Assembly (NCBI GenBank): GCA_001695595.3
Contig: MBPM02000028.1
Coordinates: 1-64,000 of the forward strand
Direction: 5' to 3'
DNA from: Plasmopara viticola
Taxonomy: Eukaryota > Oomycota > Peronosporomycetes > Peronosporales > Peronosporaceae
DNA length: 64,000 bases
Shown here: one piece after another, positions 1 to 8,496 of the stretch
Position numbering within the stretch: the stretch's first letter is position 1
Layout of the letters: the number at the start of each line of letters is the position of its first letter
Made by a program: the position numbers and the translations under genes
Notes under the pieces: model-generated
What the model saw: the letters and a program-made list of their open reading frames with translations, nothing else
Told to the model about the DNA's origin: nothing
Database searches by the model: none

Positions 1-347
1 AATTTCAAGTATGAAATTCAAGTATGAAATTCAAGTATGAAATTCAAGTATGAAATTCAAGTATGAAATTCAAGTATGAAATTCAAGTATGAAATTCAGT
101 GTGAAATTTCAAGTATGAATTCGAGTGTGAATTTCAAGTATGAATTTCAAGTATGAATTTCATATGATTTGCAGTATGAATTTCAAGTTAGAGTTTTGGT
201 AAGATGTCCGTAAGGGCCAAGTCCAACTATAGAATAACAAGTCCTACTGAAGAAGCAAACCAGCGAAAGAAGAAGTCAATCGCGATCATTTCGGACTATT
301 CTTTAGGAATAATTAAGTTTGTGTAGTAACTTGCATAATTTAATAAA
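1..347 (+). repeat. 5' pseudo-LTR of PLE unit 1 (incomplete on the left)
   Basis: A 13-bp minisatellite (AAATTCAAGTATG and variants) fills 1-187, followed by the conserved block that ends in ttgcataatttaataaa. The same minisatellite-plus-block module flanks units 1-3 on both sides, which defines it as the pseudo-LTR. The block contains the hammerhead-like string CTGAAGA...GCGAAAG. Confidence 0.85.
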
Positions 348-1074
348 TCCTAAACTTTTTATTTTTTAATTAGGTTAGAAAAACCCGTGCCCTTGAGCAC
401 CGTGCTTGCAATTTATTGTAACGCTTATCGGAGTTCTCATTTGCGAGAAGTCTATCCCATAAGGGATTTTTGAACTCTGCGGGCACACAGGAGTGTGAGT
501 GAGCAGCACCCTGGATACGTGAGCCTAGTGCGTCTCCGTATCGAACAGAAATAGTGCCGTGGTTTACGTAAAACCTGAAAGTGTGACCGGGGAGGTAGGC
601 GGAGAAGTTATAATCCCCTAGACCTGGCTTTTTCCCATAAGCCTTGCGCTAGTTCTCGATATCAACCTATCCGTTAGTGCTACCCATATTCAACATAAAA
701 CGGAACATAAGTAGGGCAATACGTCAAAAGATTGTTGGTATCCGACGGCCAAGATCCAAAGGACGACTAAGGACCGACAAGACCCGACTTAGGACGCCGA
801 AAGGACCCGACCAAGTGCGAAGTTCAAGATCCGGCACGATCAAGTCACCGGTCGACCAACAAACCGACCGGTCCCAAGTCCTACCTCAAGCCAGCTGGCC
901 GACCAAAAAACGGCCGGCTTCAAGCCTTGGTCCTAAGTCGACAAGATCCACGACCGACGTCCGACTGAGCCGACCGGCCGACGCGACGAACAACAGACCG
1001 TGCACACAACAGCCGGCTGTTTCGCCACTCAACATCCGACCTAGCCTAATCGAACTAGGTTACTACACTTAAGG
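348..1074 (+). promoter_or_regulatory. 5' leader of PLE unit 1
   Basis: Non-coding leader between the 5' pseudo-LTR and the ORF1 start, near-identical to the leaders of units 2 and 3. It opens with tcctaaac (telomere-like) and a T-rich tract ending in TTAG at about 373, a possible splice acceptor. Its last third is a GC-rich set of imperfect GACCCGACCAAG-type direct repeats. No AUG-initiated protein is supported. Confidence 0.5.
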
Positions 1075-1996
1075 ATGGACCCGAGTAACCCGACTCGCAG
1101 CAGTCCGCCGCAAACGTGTTGAGCATCATCGACTCCACGATCAAACGCTACAGGAATCTTACTGCTAGAATCAAGTCTAAGCAGCTAGCTCTTCAACGCC
1201 TTGAGCAGGGTCCGCCCCGCTCTGTGAAGACTAAGATTTCCTTGAACGTGTCTAAAGAGCTCGAAAATACCGATAGCGCTGCATCTTTGCGCGCCCAGTT
1301 CAATCAGCAACTCGTTGAAAACGAAAAGTCGTTGGCAGAAATCATTAAGACTGCAACGGCGGCTGAACTGAATTTACTTCAGACTGAACTTGAGACATTA
1401 TCGGTTAATGCAATTAAAGAGATAAGTTCTTTTTATTGCGATGTTCACACCCTTTTTATGCCATCGGGTCCGCCATGGGAAAGTGCAATTACTTCTCCTA
1501 ATGGACAAAACTCGATGGCGGTCACTGACTTCCTTATGGCCAAGGCCTTCTTAACACACGACTGACTCAACTTCGCTACGACTTAGCGATGGAACAAGTC
1601 ATTAAGGAACGGGCCAAAGCCGCTAAAGAAGCCAAACGAGCGACAGCCATGGACATCGAATCAGAAACGCCCATGGCAACATCTGTCCAGGAGCTCGTCA
1701 ACAAGCGCATCCAACAGGAGCTGCGACCACTGAAAAATCAAGTGTCGCGGCTCAAGGAAGCGTTAAACGACAGCGCCGGTCGTCAAAGGGGCACCGATCG
1801 GCGCATAACGAAGACTGCAAAGCCCCAGCAGCAGAAGAAATCGGCAAAGCCTCAAAAGGAAAGGCTACGCGCAAACGGAAAAGCGGGCGCTACCGGTCTC
1901 GCCAAGTCCGGAAAGCCGCCCACCAAGTCGAATTCAGGGAAAAACAACAAGCAGAAAGGCGCGCGGAACGCGAAAGGCAAGACCCAATCCAAGTAG
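1075..1996 (+). pseudogene. ORF1 of PLE unit 1, frameshifted
   Basis: Corresponds to the 307-residue ORF1 of units 2 and 3. Relative to unit 2 one A is missing in the run at about 1112, just after the start codon at 1075, and a base is missing at about 1546 (aaggccttc against aaggctctcc). The frame is split into 1116-1565 and 1589-1996. The middle keeps the helical, heptad-rich region and the end keeps the Lys/Arg/Gln-rich basic tail. The breaks are single-base, so sequencing error is a real alternative to decay. Confidence 0.8.
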
Positions 1997-3838
1997 ACAG
2001 ATCAGATAGTAGGAATGCACTGGCACTATTTGCTAGTCGCAGTACAAGGGAGGTTAATAGCTATGCAAAGAACTTAGCTTTTCATAACTTTGTTCCTTCT
2101 GCAATTGCTACTCCCCTGCTCTGAACCGCCTTCTGGGTCTTAACTTAAGATTCTGCCGACCCCTCGACTCTCCGACGCCCGATCTTCATGCTGCACTCCC
2201 AGACTTCATACGGAAAGTTCGCCTCTCCGCACAGTTTGGGAACCATCAAGGATCATATAATCGCAAGATTTATGTTCCGAACCCATCGTTCCAACCGAAA
2301 CCAGCACCGGCTTCAATCGAAACGATACTCACACGTGTTCAAGACAACATTAGTCGCGAGACATGGGAACCGAGGAAACTCAGGAACCTTAACTCGAGAC
2401 AATGGAACACGTTTCAGCTCCTAAGAAGCCGCCCAGATCTTAAAGTAGTCCTTACTGATAAGAACTTAGGGCCGGCTCTTTTTACAACGGAGCATTATGT
2501 TAGACTGTGTATTGACCATCTTTCAGATAAGTCAATATACGAGCTGCAATGCGCTCCAGTCGAAGCATTAACCGGCTTGTGCGGACAAAAGTTCGCACTT
2601 GGTACAGAAACATGGCAAAGACATATGCCTATCGTACTGACTGGGACACAACACGGATCATTGTGGCGAAACTAGAAGAGTCAAGGTTGAATGTGTTTTA
2701 CGCATTAGCAAAAATACACAAACCTAAACTCTGTATTCGACCCATTGTATCCAATAGCGCAAGTATACTGGAAGGACTTTCAAAGTGGTTAGATTTTCAA
2801 CTTCAACCCTTTTATAGATCCACTAAATCCTATATACGCGACTCAGACCAGCTATTGACAGACCTCCCGGACCTGATACTCCCGCCTGATACGCTGTTGA
2901 TCACAATCGACGTAGAATCTCTCTACACCAATATTCCGATTATCAACGCTATCAAAGCAATCGCGGAACGTTATACGGGGTCATCCATGGAAAACGCAAT
3001 TCTGTCTGGACTCCAAGTAGTAATGCACACAATTACTTTACCTTTGGAGACTCATGCTGGCGCCAATTGCGTGGAACGGCTATGGGAACACCGGTGGCAC
3101 CGGCATTCGCTTCCCTCTACGTGGCTCACATCGAAGAGATTCTACTTACAGAATTCTCGCGACATGTAGTTTACTACAAACGCTACATCGATGACATCTT
3201 CACATTGTGGAGTCCGAGCACCGAGCCATATAGCTTCCAGCGCATGTTAGCAACATTTACCCGGCGGTCTAAGCTACGATTCACAAGCTCTATTCGACAA
3301 AGATGAAGCTGTGTTTCTAGACTACGAATCATTCGGACAAACAAAGGATATACACAAGAACATATCAGAAAAGTCTGAATTTGTACCTGTATATTCCTGC
3401 TAATAGCGCCATCCACCTGGTGTTCTAAAAGGACTAATCATTGGCCAAGTCCGTAAATACCGCAAACAGAATGTTCGATATCGTGACTTTAAACGAATCG
3501 TCAAACAACTCTATGCGCGGCTACTTGACCGAGGATTACTCCGAGAATACTGCAACCGCTGTTCAGACAGGCGCTCGACGACACTACGTCATCACGCAAC
3601 ACGTCATCTACAGCACCTATAGTTTTCAAGCTCCAATACGACCCAAATGGACTTTCAAGAAGCAGACTACGGTCTATACTACTGACCGATGAGCTGGAAA
3701 AGGCACTCGGAACGCAAGTTAAAATCTGCTACCTCAAGCCTCCAACTCTCAAGACGCTTCTGTGTCCTTCGCGACTTTCCGAAAACTGCCCCGTCGACTG
3801 CAGCCTTAATACAAGATTGTACAGCCGATGGGGAGTAA
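1942..3838 (+). pseudogene. Penelope-like reverse transcriptase of unit 1, multiple frameshifts
   Basis: Same RT as unit 2, with readable blocks at 2549-3169 and 3067-3306. The PLE-type motifs DVESLYTNIP, GTAMGTPVAPAFAS and YKRYIDDIF are all present, but in different frames. Single-base differences from unit 2 lie near 2112, 2150-2180, 2570, 2968, 2989, 3025, 3295, 3322 and 3410. No endonuclease domain follows. The stop codon TAA (3836-3838) runs into a telomeric tract. Confidence 0.85.
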
Positions 3839-3849
3839 ACCCTAACCCT

Positions 3850-4203
3850 AGTACAAATTTCAAGTATGAAATTCAAGTATGAAATTCAAGTATGAAATTC
3901 AAGTATGAAATTCAAGTATGAAATTCAAGTATGAAATTCAAGTATGAAATTCAAGTGTGATTTCAAGTATGAAATTCAGTGTGAATTTCAAGTATGAATT
4001 TCAAGTATGAATTTCAAGTATGAATTTCAAGTATGAATTTCAAGTTAGAGTTTTGGTAAGATGTCCGTAAGGGCCAAGTCCAACTATAGAATAACAAGTC
4101 CTACTGAAGAAGCAAACCAGCGAAAGAATTAGTCAATCGGATCATTTCGGACTATTCTTTAGGAATAATTAAGTTTGTGTAGTAACTTGCATAATTTAAT
4201 AAA
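3850..4203 (+). repeat. 3' pseudo-LTR of PLE unit 1
   Basis: Starts with gtacaaatttcaag right after telomeric CCCTA, continues as 13-bp minisatellite (3854-4047) and then the conserved block ending in cataatttaataaa at 4203. The hammerhead-like CTGAAGA...GCGAAAG string lies in the block. It is followed by A-rich and telomeric DNA rather than by a 5' leader, so this copy marks the 3' end of the unit. Confidence 0.85.
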
Positions 4204-4317
4204 CCCCTAAAAAATAAACCAAAAAAAAATTAAAGATAAATCAATAAACATACAAAAAAAAAAAATAAACTAAAACGAAAAATAAAACAAATCCCTAAAT
4301 CAAGAGTATATAAAGAT
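4204..4317 (+). repeat. A-rich degenerate telomere-like tract
   Basis: Composed almost only of A, with scattered taaac, cctaaa and long A runs, between the 3' end of unit 1 and the regular CCCTAAA array. It resembles telomeric repeats diluted by A. It could be aberrant telomere synthesis, decayed repeats, or an assembly artefact. Confidence 0.6.
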
Positions 4318-4599
4318 AAACCCTAAACCAAAACCCTAAACCCTAAACCCTAAACCCTAAACCCTAAACCCTAAACCCTAAACCCTAAACCCTAAACCCT
4401 AAACCCTAAACCCTAAACCCTAAACCCTAAACCCTAAACCCTAAACCCTAAACCCTAAACCCTAAACCCTAAACCCTAAACCCTAAACCCTAAACCCTAA
4501 ACCCTAAAAACCCTAAACCCTAAACCCTAAACCCTAAACCCTAAACCCTAAACCCTAAACCCTAAACCCTAAACCCTAAACCCTAAACCCTAAACCCTA
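4318..4599 (+). repeat. Interstitial telomeric repeat array (CCCTAAA)n
   Basis: Nearly perfect CCCTAAA heptamers for about 280 bp, with one irregular step near 4505. The C-rich strand reads left to right, so the G-rich strand points left, towards the inferred chromosome end. The array separates the 3' end of unit 1 from the 5' pseudo-LTR of unit 2. Its regularity suggests that it was a functional terminus recently. Confidence 0.97.
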
Positions 4600-4965
4600 G
4601 TACAAATTTCAAGTATGAAATTCAAGTATGAAATTCAAGTATAAAATTCAAGTATGAAATTCAAGTATGAATTCAAGTATGAATTCAAGTATGAAATTCA
4701 AGTATGAATTTCAAGTATGAAATTCAAGTATGAATTTCAAGTATGAATTTCAAGTATGAATTTCAAGTATGAATTTCAAGTATGAATTTCAAGTATGAAT
4801 TTCAAGCTAGAGTTTTGGTAAGATGTCCGTAAGGGCCAAGTCCAACTATAGAATAACAAGTCCTACTGAAGAAGCAAACCAGCGAAAGAATTAGTCAATC
4901 GGATCATTTCGGACTATTCTTTAGGAATAATTAAGTTTGTGTAGTAACTTGCATAATTTAATAAA
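4600..4965 (+). repeat. 5' pseudo-LTR of PLE unit 2
   Basis: Joined to the telomeric array through CCCTAGTACAAATTTC. Minisatellite at 4603-4806 shifts from AAATTCAAGTATG on the left to AATTTCAAGTATG on the right. The conserved block (4806-4965) holds a GGTAAGATG splice-donor-like site, the hammerhead-like string (CTGAAGA at 4866-4872, GAAA at 4884-4887) and ends in ttaataaa. It is followed by tcctaaacc. Confidence 0.88.
4866..4887 (+). ncRNA. Hammerhead-ribozyme-like core in pseudo-LTR (incomplete match)
   Basis: CTGAAGA fits the hammerhead CUGANGA box and is followed 11 bases later by GAAA, the second conserved box. GC/GC could form a short stem II. AGTCC upstream and GGACT downstream (near 4910) could pair as stem I, but with extra bases next to the core, and a convincing stem III with a NUH cleavage site was not found. 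Hammerhead motifs are known in PLE pseudo-LTRs. The string recurs in every pseudo-LTR here, including the diverged family. Confidence 0.35.
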
Positions 4966-4974
4966 TCCTAAACC

Positions 4975-5710
4975 TTTTTATTTTTAATTAGGTTAGAAAA
5001 ACCCGTGCCCTTGAGCACCGTGCTTGCAATTTATTGTAACGCTTATCGGAGTTCTCATTTGCGGAGAAGTCTATCCCATAAGGGATTTTTGACTCTGCGG
5101 GCACACAGGAGTGTGAGTGAGCAGCACCCTGGATACGTGAGCCTAGTGCGTCTCCGTATCGAACAGAAATAGTGCCGTGGTTTACGTAAAACCTGAAAGT
5201 GTGACCGGGGAGGTAGGCGGAGAAGTTATAATCCCCTAGACCTGGCTTTTTCCCATAAGCCTTGCGCTAGTTCTCGATATCAACCTATCCGTTAGTGCTA
5301 CCCATATTCAACATAAAACGGAACATAAGTAGGGCAATACGTCAAAAGATTGTTGGTATCCGACGGCCAAGATCCAAAGGACGACCAAGGACTCGACCAA
5401 GACCCGACTTAGGACCCGACCAAGGACCCGACCAAGGACCCGACCAAGTGCGAAGTTCAAGATCCGGACACGATCAAGTCACCGGTCGACCAACAAACCG
5501 ACCGGTCCCAAGTCCTACCCTCAAGCCAGCTGGCCGACCAAAAAACGGCCGGCTTCAAGCCTTGGTCCTAAGTCGACAAGATCCACGACCAACGTCCGAC
5601 TGAGCCGACCGGCCGACCGCGACGAACAACAGACCGTGCACACAACAGCCGGCTGTTCGCCACTCAACATCCGACCTAGCCTAATCGAAACTAGGTTACT
5701 ACACTTAAGG
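4975..5710 (+). promoter_or_regulatory. 5' leader of PLE unit 2
   Basis: About 735 bases conserved in units 1-3. It starts with a T-rich tract ending in TTAG (AG at 4990-4991), a candidate splice acceptor for a donor in the pseudo-LTR. The 3' part (5375-5450) is a run of imperfect 12-bp GGACCCGACCAA direct repeats. It ends at AAGGATGG, a strong start context (A at -3, G at +4). A promoter is expected in the leader or pseudo-LTR but no defined element was recognised. Confidence 0.5.
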
Positions 5711-6634
5711 ATGGACCCGAGTAACCCGACTCGCAGCAGTCCGCCGCAAAACGTGTTGAGCATCATCGACTCCACGGTCAAACGCTACAGGAATCTTACT
5801 GCTAGAATCAAATCTAAGCAGCTAGCTCTTCAACGCCTTGAGCAGGGTCCGCCCCGCTCTGTGAAGACTAAGATTTCCTTGACCGTGTCTAAAGAGCTCG
5901 AAAATACCGATAGCGCTGCATCTTTGCGCGCCCAGTTCAATCAGCAACTCGTTGAAAACGAAAAGTCGTTGGCAGAAATCATTAAGACTGCAACGACGGC
6001 TGAACTGAATTTACTTCAGACTGAACTTGAGACATTATCGGTCAATGCAATTAAAGAGATAAGTTCTTTTTATTGCGATGTTCACACCCTTTTCATGCCA
6101 TCGGGTCCGCCATGGGAAAGTGCAATTACTTCTCCTAATGGACAAAACTCGATGGCGGTCACTGACTTCCTAATGGCCAAGGCTCTCCTTAACACACGAC
6201 TGACTCAACTTCGCTACGACTTAGCGATTGAACAAGTCATTAAGGAACGGGCCAAAGCCGCTAAGGAAGCCAAACGAGCGACAGCCATGGACATCGAATC
6301 AGAAACGCCCATGGCAACCTCTGTCCAGGAGCTCGTCAACAAGCGCATCCAACAGGAGCTGCGACCACTGAATAATCAAGTGTCGCGGCTCAAGGAAGCG
6401 TTAAACGACAGCGCCGGTCGTCAAAGGGGCACCGATCGGCGCATAACGAAGACTGCAAAGCCCCAGCAGCAGAAGAAATCGGCAAAGCCTCAAAAGGAAG
6501 GGCTACGCGCAAACGGAAAAGCGGGCGCTACCGGTCTCGTCAAGTCCGGAAAGCCGCCCACCAAGTCGAATTCAGGAAAAAACAACAAGCAGAAAGGCGC
6601 GCGGAACGCGAAAGGCAAGACCCGATCCAAGTAG
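5711..6634 (+). CDS. PLE ORF1: coiled-coil protein with basic C-terminal tail
   Basis: 307 residues starting at ATG 5711 (context AAGGATGG; the open frame reaches further left only through a GTG). Residues about 15-60 and 65-125 are rich in Leu, Glu, Lys and Ala with heptad-like spacing, suggesting coiled coils. A segment with FYCDVHTLFMPSGPPW follows, then a helix with KERAKAAKEAKRAT. The last 90 residues are rich in Lys, Arg, Gln and Gly (QQQKKSAKPQK, GKNNKQKGARNAKGK), fitting nucleic-acid binding. PLEs with an upstream ORF often encode a coiled-coil protein, so a structural role with element RNA is inferred. The 3' end overlaps the RT frame, which lies at -1. ORF1 is conserved in units 1 and 3 and recognisable in units 4 and 5. 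Confidence 0.82.
   Translation: MDPSNPTRSSPPQNVLSIIDSTVKRYRNLTARIKSKQLALQRLEQGPPRSVKTKISLTVSKELENTDSAASLRAQFNQQLVENEKSLAEIIKTATTAELNLLQTELETLSVNAIKEISSFYCDVHTLFMPSGPPWESAITSPNGQNSMAVTDFLMAKALLNTRLTQLRYDLAIEQVIKERAKAAKEAKRATAMDIESETPMATSVQELVNKRIQQELRPLNNQVSRLKEALNDSAGRQRGTDRRITKTAKPQQQKKSAKPQKEGLRANGKAGATGLVKSGKPPTKSNSGKNNKQKGARNAKGKTRSK
6577..6583 (+). promoter_or_regulatory. Candidate -1 ribosomal frameshift slippery site (A AAA AAC)
   Basis: In the ORF1 frame the codons are AAA (6578-6580) and AAC (6581-6583), preceded by A. This is the X XXY YYZ arrangement in the correct phase for a -1 shift into the RT frame. The RT frame has been open since 6376 and contains no AUG upstream of its core. 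Units 1 and 3 have G in place of the first A (G AAA AAC), which is weaker. Any downstream structure was not determined. Confidence 0.5.
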
Positions 6635-8484
6635 ATAGGTCAGATAGTAGGAATGCGCTGGCACTATTTGCTAGTCGCAGTACTAGGGAGATTAATAGCT
6701 ATGCAAAGAACTTAGCTTTTCATAACTTTGTTCCTTCTGCAGTTGCTACTCCCCCTGCTCTGAACCGCTTACTGGGTCTTAACCTAAGATTCTGCCCGAC
6801 CCCTCGACCTATCCGACCGCCCGATCTTCATGCTGCACTCCCAGACTTCATACGGAAAGTTCGCCTCTCCGCACAGTTTGGGAACCATCAAGGATCATAT
6901 AATCGCAAGATTTATGTTCCGAACCCATCGTTTCAACCGAAACCAGCACCGGCTTCAATCGAAACGATACTCACACGTGTTCAAGACAACATTAGTCGCG
7001 AGACATGGGAACCGAGGAAACTCAGGAACCTTAACTCGAGACAATGGAACACGTTTCAGCTCCTAAGAAGCCGCCCAGATCTTAAAGTAGTCCTTACTGA
7101 TAAGAACTTAGGGCCGGCTCTTTTTACAACGGAGCATTATGTTAGACTGTGTATTGACCATCTTTCAGATAAGTCAATATACGAGCTGCAATGCGCTCCA
7201 GTCGAAGCATTAACCCGGCTTGTGCGGACAAAAGTTCGCACTTGGTACAGAAACGTGGCAAAGACATATGCCTATCGTACTGACTGGGACACAACACGGA
7301 TCATTGTGGCGAAACTAGAAGAGTCAAGGTTGAATGTGTTTTACGCATTAGCAAAAATACACAAACCTAAACTCTGTATTCGACCCATTGTATCCAATAG
7401 CGCAAGTATACTGGAAGGACTTTCAAAGTGGTTAGATTTTCAACTTCAACCCTTTTATAGATCCACTAAATCCTATATACGCGACTCAGACCAGCTATTG
7501 ACAGACCTCCCGGACCTGATACTCCCGCCTGATACGCTGTTGATCACAATCGACGTAGAATCTCTCTACACCAATATTCCGATTATCAACGCTATCAAAG
7601 CAATCGCGGAACGTATACGGGGTCATCCATGGGAAAACGCAATTCTGTCTGGACTCCAAGTAGTAATGCACAACAATTACTTTACCTTTGGAGACTCATG
7701 CTGGCGCCAATTGCGTGGAACGGCTATGGGAACACCGGTGGCACCGGCATTCGCTTCCCTCTACGTGGCTCACATCGAAGAGATTCTACTTACAGAATTC
7801 TCGCGACATGTAGTTTACTACAAACGCTACATCGATGACATCTTCACATTGTGGAGTCCGAGCACCGAGCCATATAGCTTCCAGCGCATGTTAGCAACAT
7901 TTACCCGGCGGTCTAAGCTACGATTCACAAGCTCTATCGACAAAGATGAAGCTGTGTTTCTAGACCTACGAATCATTCGGGACAAACAAAGGATATACAC
8001 AAGAACATATCAGAAAAGTCTGAATTTGTACCTGTATATTCCTGCTAATAGCGCCCATCCACCTGGTGTTCTAAAAGGACTAATCATTGGCCAAGTCCGT
8101 AAATACCGCAAACAGAATGTTCGATATCGTGACTTTAAACGAATCGTCAAACAACTCTATGCGCGGCTACTTGACCGAGGATATACTCCGAGAATACTGC
8201 AACCGCTGTTCAGACAGGCGCTCGACGACACTACGTCATCACGCAACACGTCATCTACAGCACCTATAGTTTTCAAGCTCCAATACGACCCAAATGGACT
8301 TTCAAGAAGCAGACTACGGTCTATACTACTGACCGATGAGCTGGAAAAGGCACTCGGAACGCAAGTTAAAATCTGCTACCTCAAGCCTCCAACTCTCAAG
8401 ACGCTTCTGTGTCCTTCGCGACTTCCGAAAACTGCCCCGTCGACTGCAGCCTTAATACAAGATTGTACAGCCGATGGGGAGTAA
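6580..8484 (+). CDS. Penelope-like reverse transcriptase, endonuclease-deficient
   Basis: About 634 residues if read by -1 frameshift from ORF1; there is no AUG before the RT core, only a GTG at 7222. The N-terminal region contains PDLKVVLTDKNLGPAL, the PLE-type lead-in. The core has KIHKPKLCIRPIVS, then LLITIDVESLYTNIPI with the first catalytic Asp (codon 7552), GTAMGTPVAPAFAS, and YKRYIDDIF with the two catalytic Asps (YIDD codons 7828-7839). The thumb contains AVFLDLRIIRD and the SAHPPGVLKG motif. The protein ends soon after KICYLKPPTLKTLL, where other PLEs continue into GIY-YIG; that nuclease is absent. Expected role: copying element RNA onto an exposed chromosome 3' end. The stop codon TAA is the first part of the telomeric tract that follows. 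Confidence 0.9.
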   Translation, partial: KQQAERRAERERQDPIQVDRSDSRNALALFASRSTREINSYAKNLAFHNFVPSAVATPPALNRLLGLNLRFCPTPRPIRPPDLHAALPDFIRKVRLSAQFGNHQGSYNRKIYVPNPSFQPKPAPASIETILTRVQDNISRETWEPRKLRNLNSRQWNTFQLLRSRPDLKVVLTDKNLGPALFTTEHYVRLCIDHLSDKSIYELQCAPVEALTRLVRTKVRTWYRNVAKTYAYRTDWDTTRIIVAKLEESRLNVFYALAKIHKPKLCIRPIVSNSASILEGLSKWLDFQLQPFYRSTKSYIRDSDQLLTDLPDLILPPDTLLITIDVESLYTNIPIINAIKAIAERIRGHPWENAILSGLQVVMHNNYFTFGDSCWRQLRGTAMGTPVAPAFASLYVAHIEEILLTEFSRHVVYYKRYIDDIFTLWSPSTEPYSFQRMLATFTRRSKLRFTSSIDKDEAVFLDLRIIRDKQRIYTRTYQKSLNLYLYIPANSAHPPGVLKGLIIGQVRKYRKQNVRYRDFKRIVKQLYARLLDRGYTPRILQPLFRQALDDTTSSRNTSSTAPIVFKLQYDPNGLSRSRLRSILLTDELEKALGTQVKICYLKPPTLKTLLCPSRLPKTAPSTAALIQDCTADGE

Positions 8485-8496
8485 ACCCTAAACCCT
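8485..8496 (+). repeat. Telomeric tract directly after the RT stop codon
   Basis: The RT stop TAA merges into TAAACCCTAAACCCTAG. Equivalent tracts follow the RT of unit 1 (3836-3850) and unit 3 (13094-13109), so it is part of the repeating structure. An RNA ending here could pair with the TTTAGGG 3' overhang. Confidence 0.85.

Larger units (their letters stand above)
1..4203 (+). mobile_element. PLE unit 1, endonuclease-less Penelope-like retroelement, left part cut by window edge
   Basis: Order seen: pseudo-LTR (1-347), 5' leader (348-1074), ORF1 remnant (1075-1996), RT remnant (about 1942-3838), short telomeric tract, second pseudo-LTR (3850-4203). The unit matches unit 2 almost base for base but has about a dozen single-base gains and losses, mostly in runs of C, G or A, that break both reading frames. 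Substitutions are few compared with indels. Either it is a young dead copy or the sequence near the contig end contains uncorrected homopolymer errors. The left edge lies inside the 13-bp minisatellite, so the true 5' end and any terminal telomere are not in the window. Confidence 0.88.

Noticed and set aside
1..100. Terminal telomere at the left window edge
   Set aside because: The window begins inside the minisatellite. The end is inferred from repeat strand and element direction, not seen.
4603..4806. CRISPR array in the regularly spaced repeats
   Set aside because: Direct 13-bp tandem repeats without spacers, in a eukaryotic retroelement pseudo-LTR.
5295..5603. Open frame in the PLE leader with GPDQ repeats (also 677-1072 and 9573-9869)
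   Set aside because: Starts with GTG, consists of translated 12-bp DNA repeats, and its ends differ between units. No sign of a conserved protein.
6830..7066. 78-codon ORF between ORF1 and RT (also 2188-2424 and 11097-11333)
   Set aside because: Shadow of the RT N-terminal region read in another frame. The RT frame through here contains the PLE-type lead-in motif.
8100..8484. GIY-YIG endonuclease at the RT C-terminus
   Set aside because: No GIY...YIG motif or linked Cys/His finger. The protein stops right after the KPPTLKTLL motif and runs into telomeric repeats.
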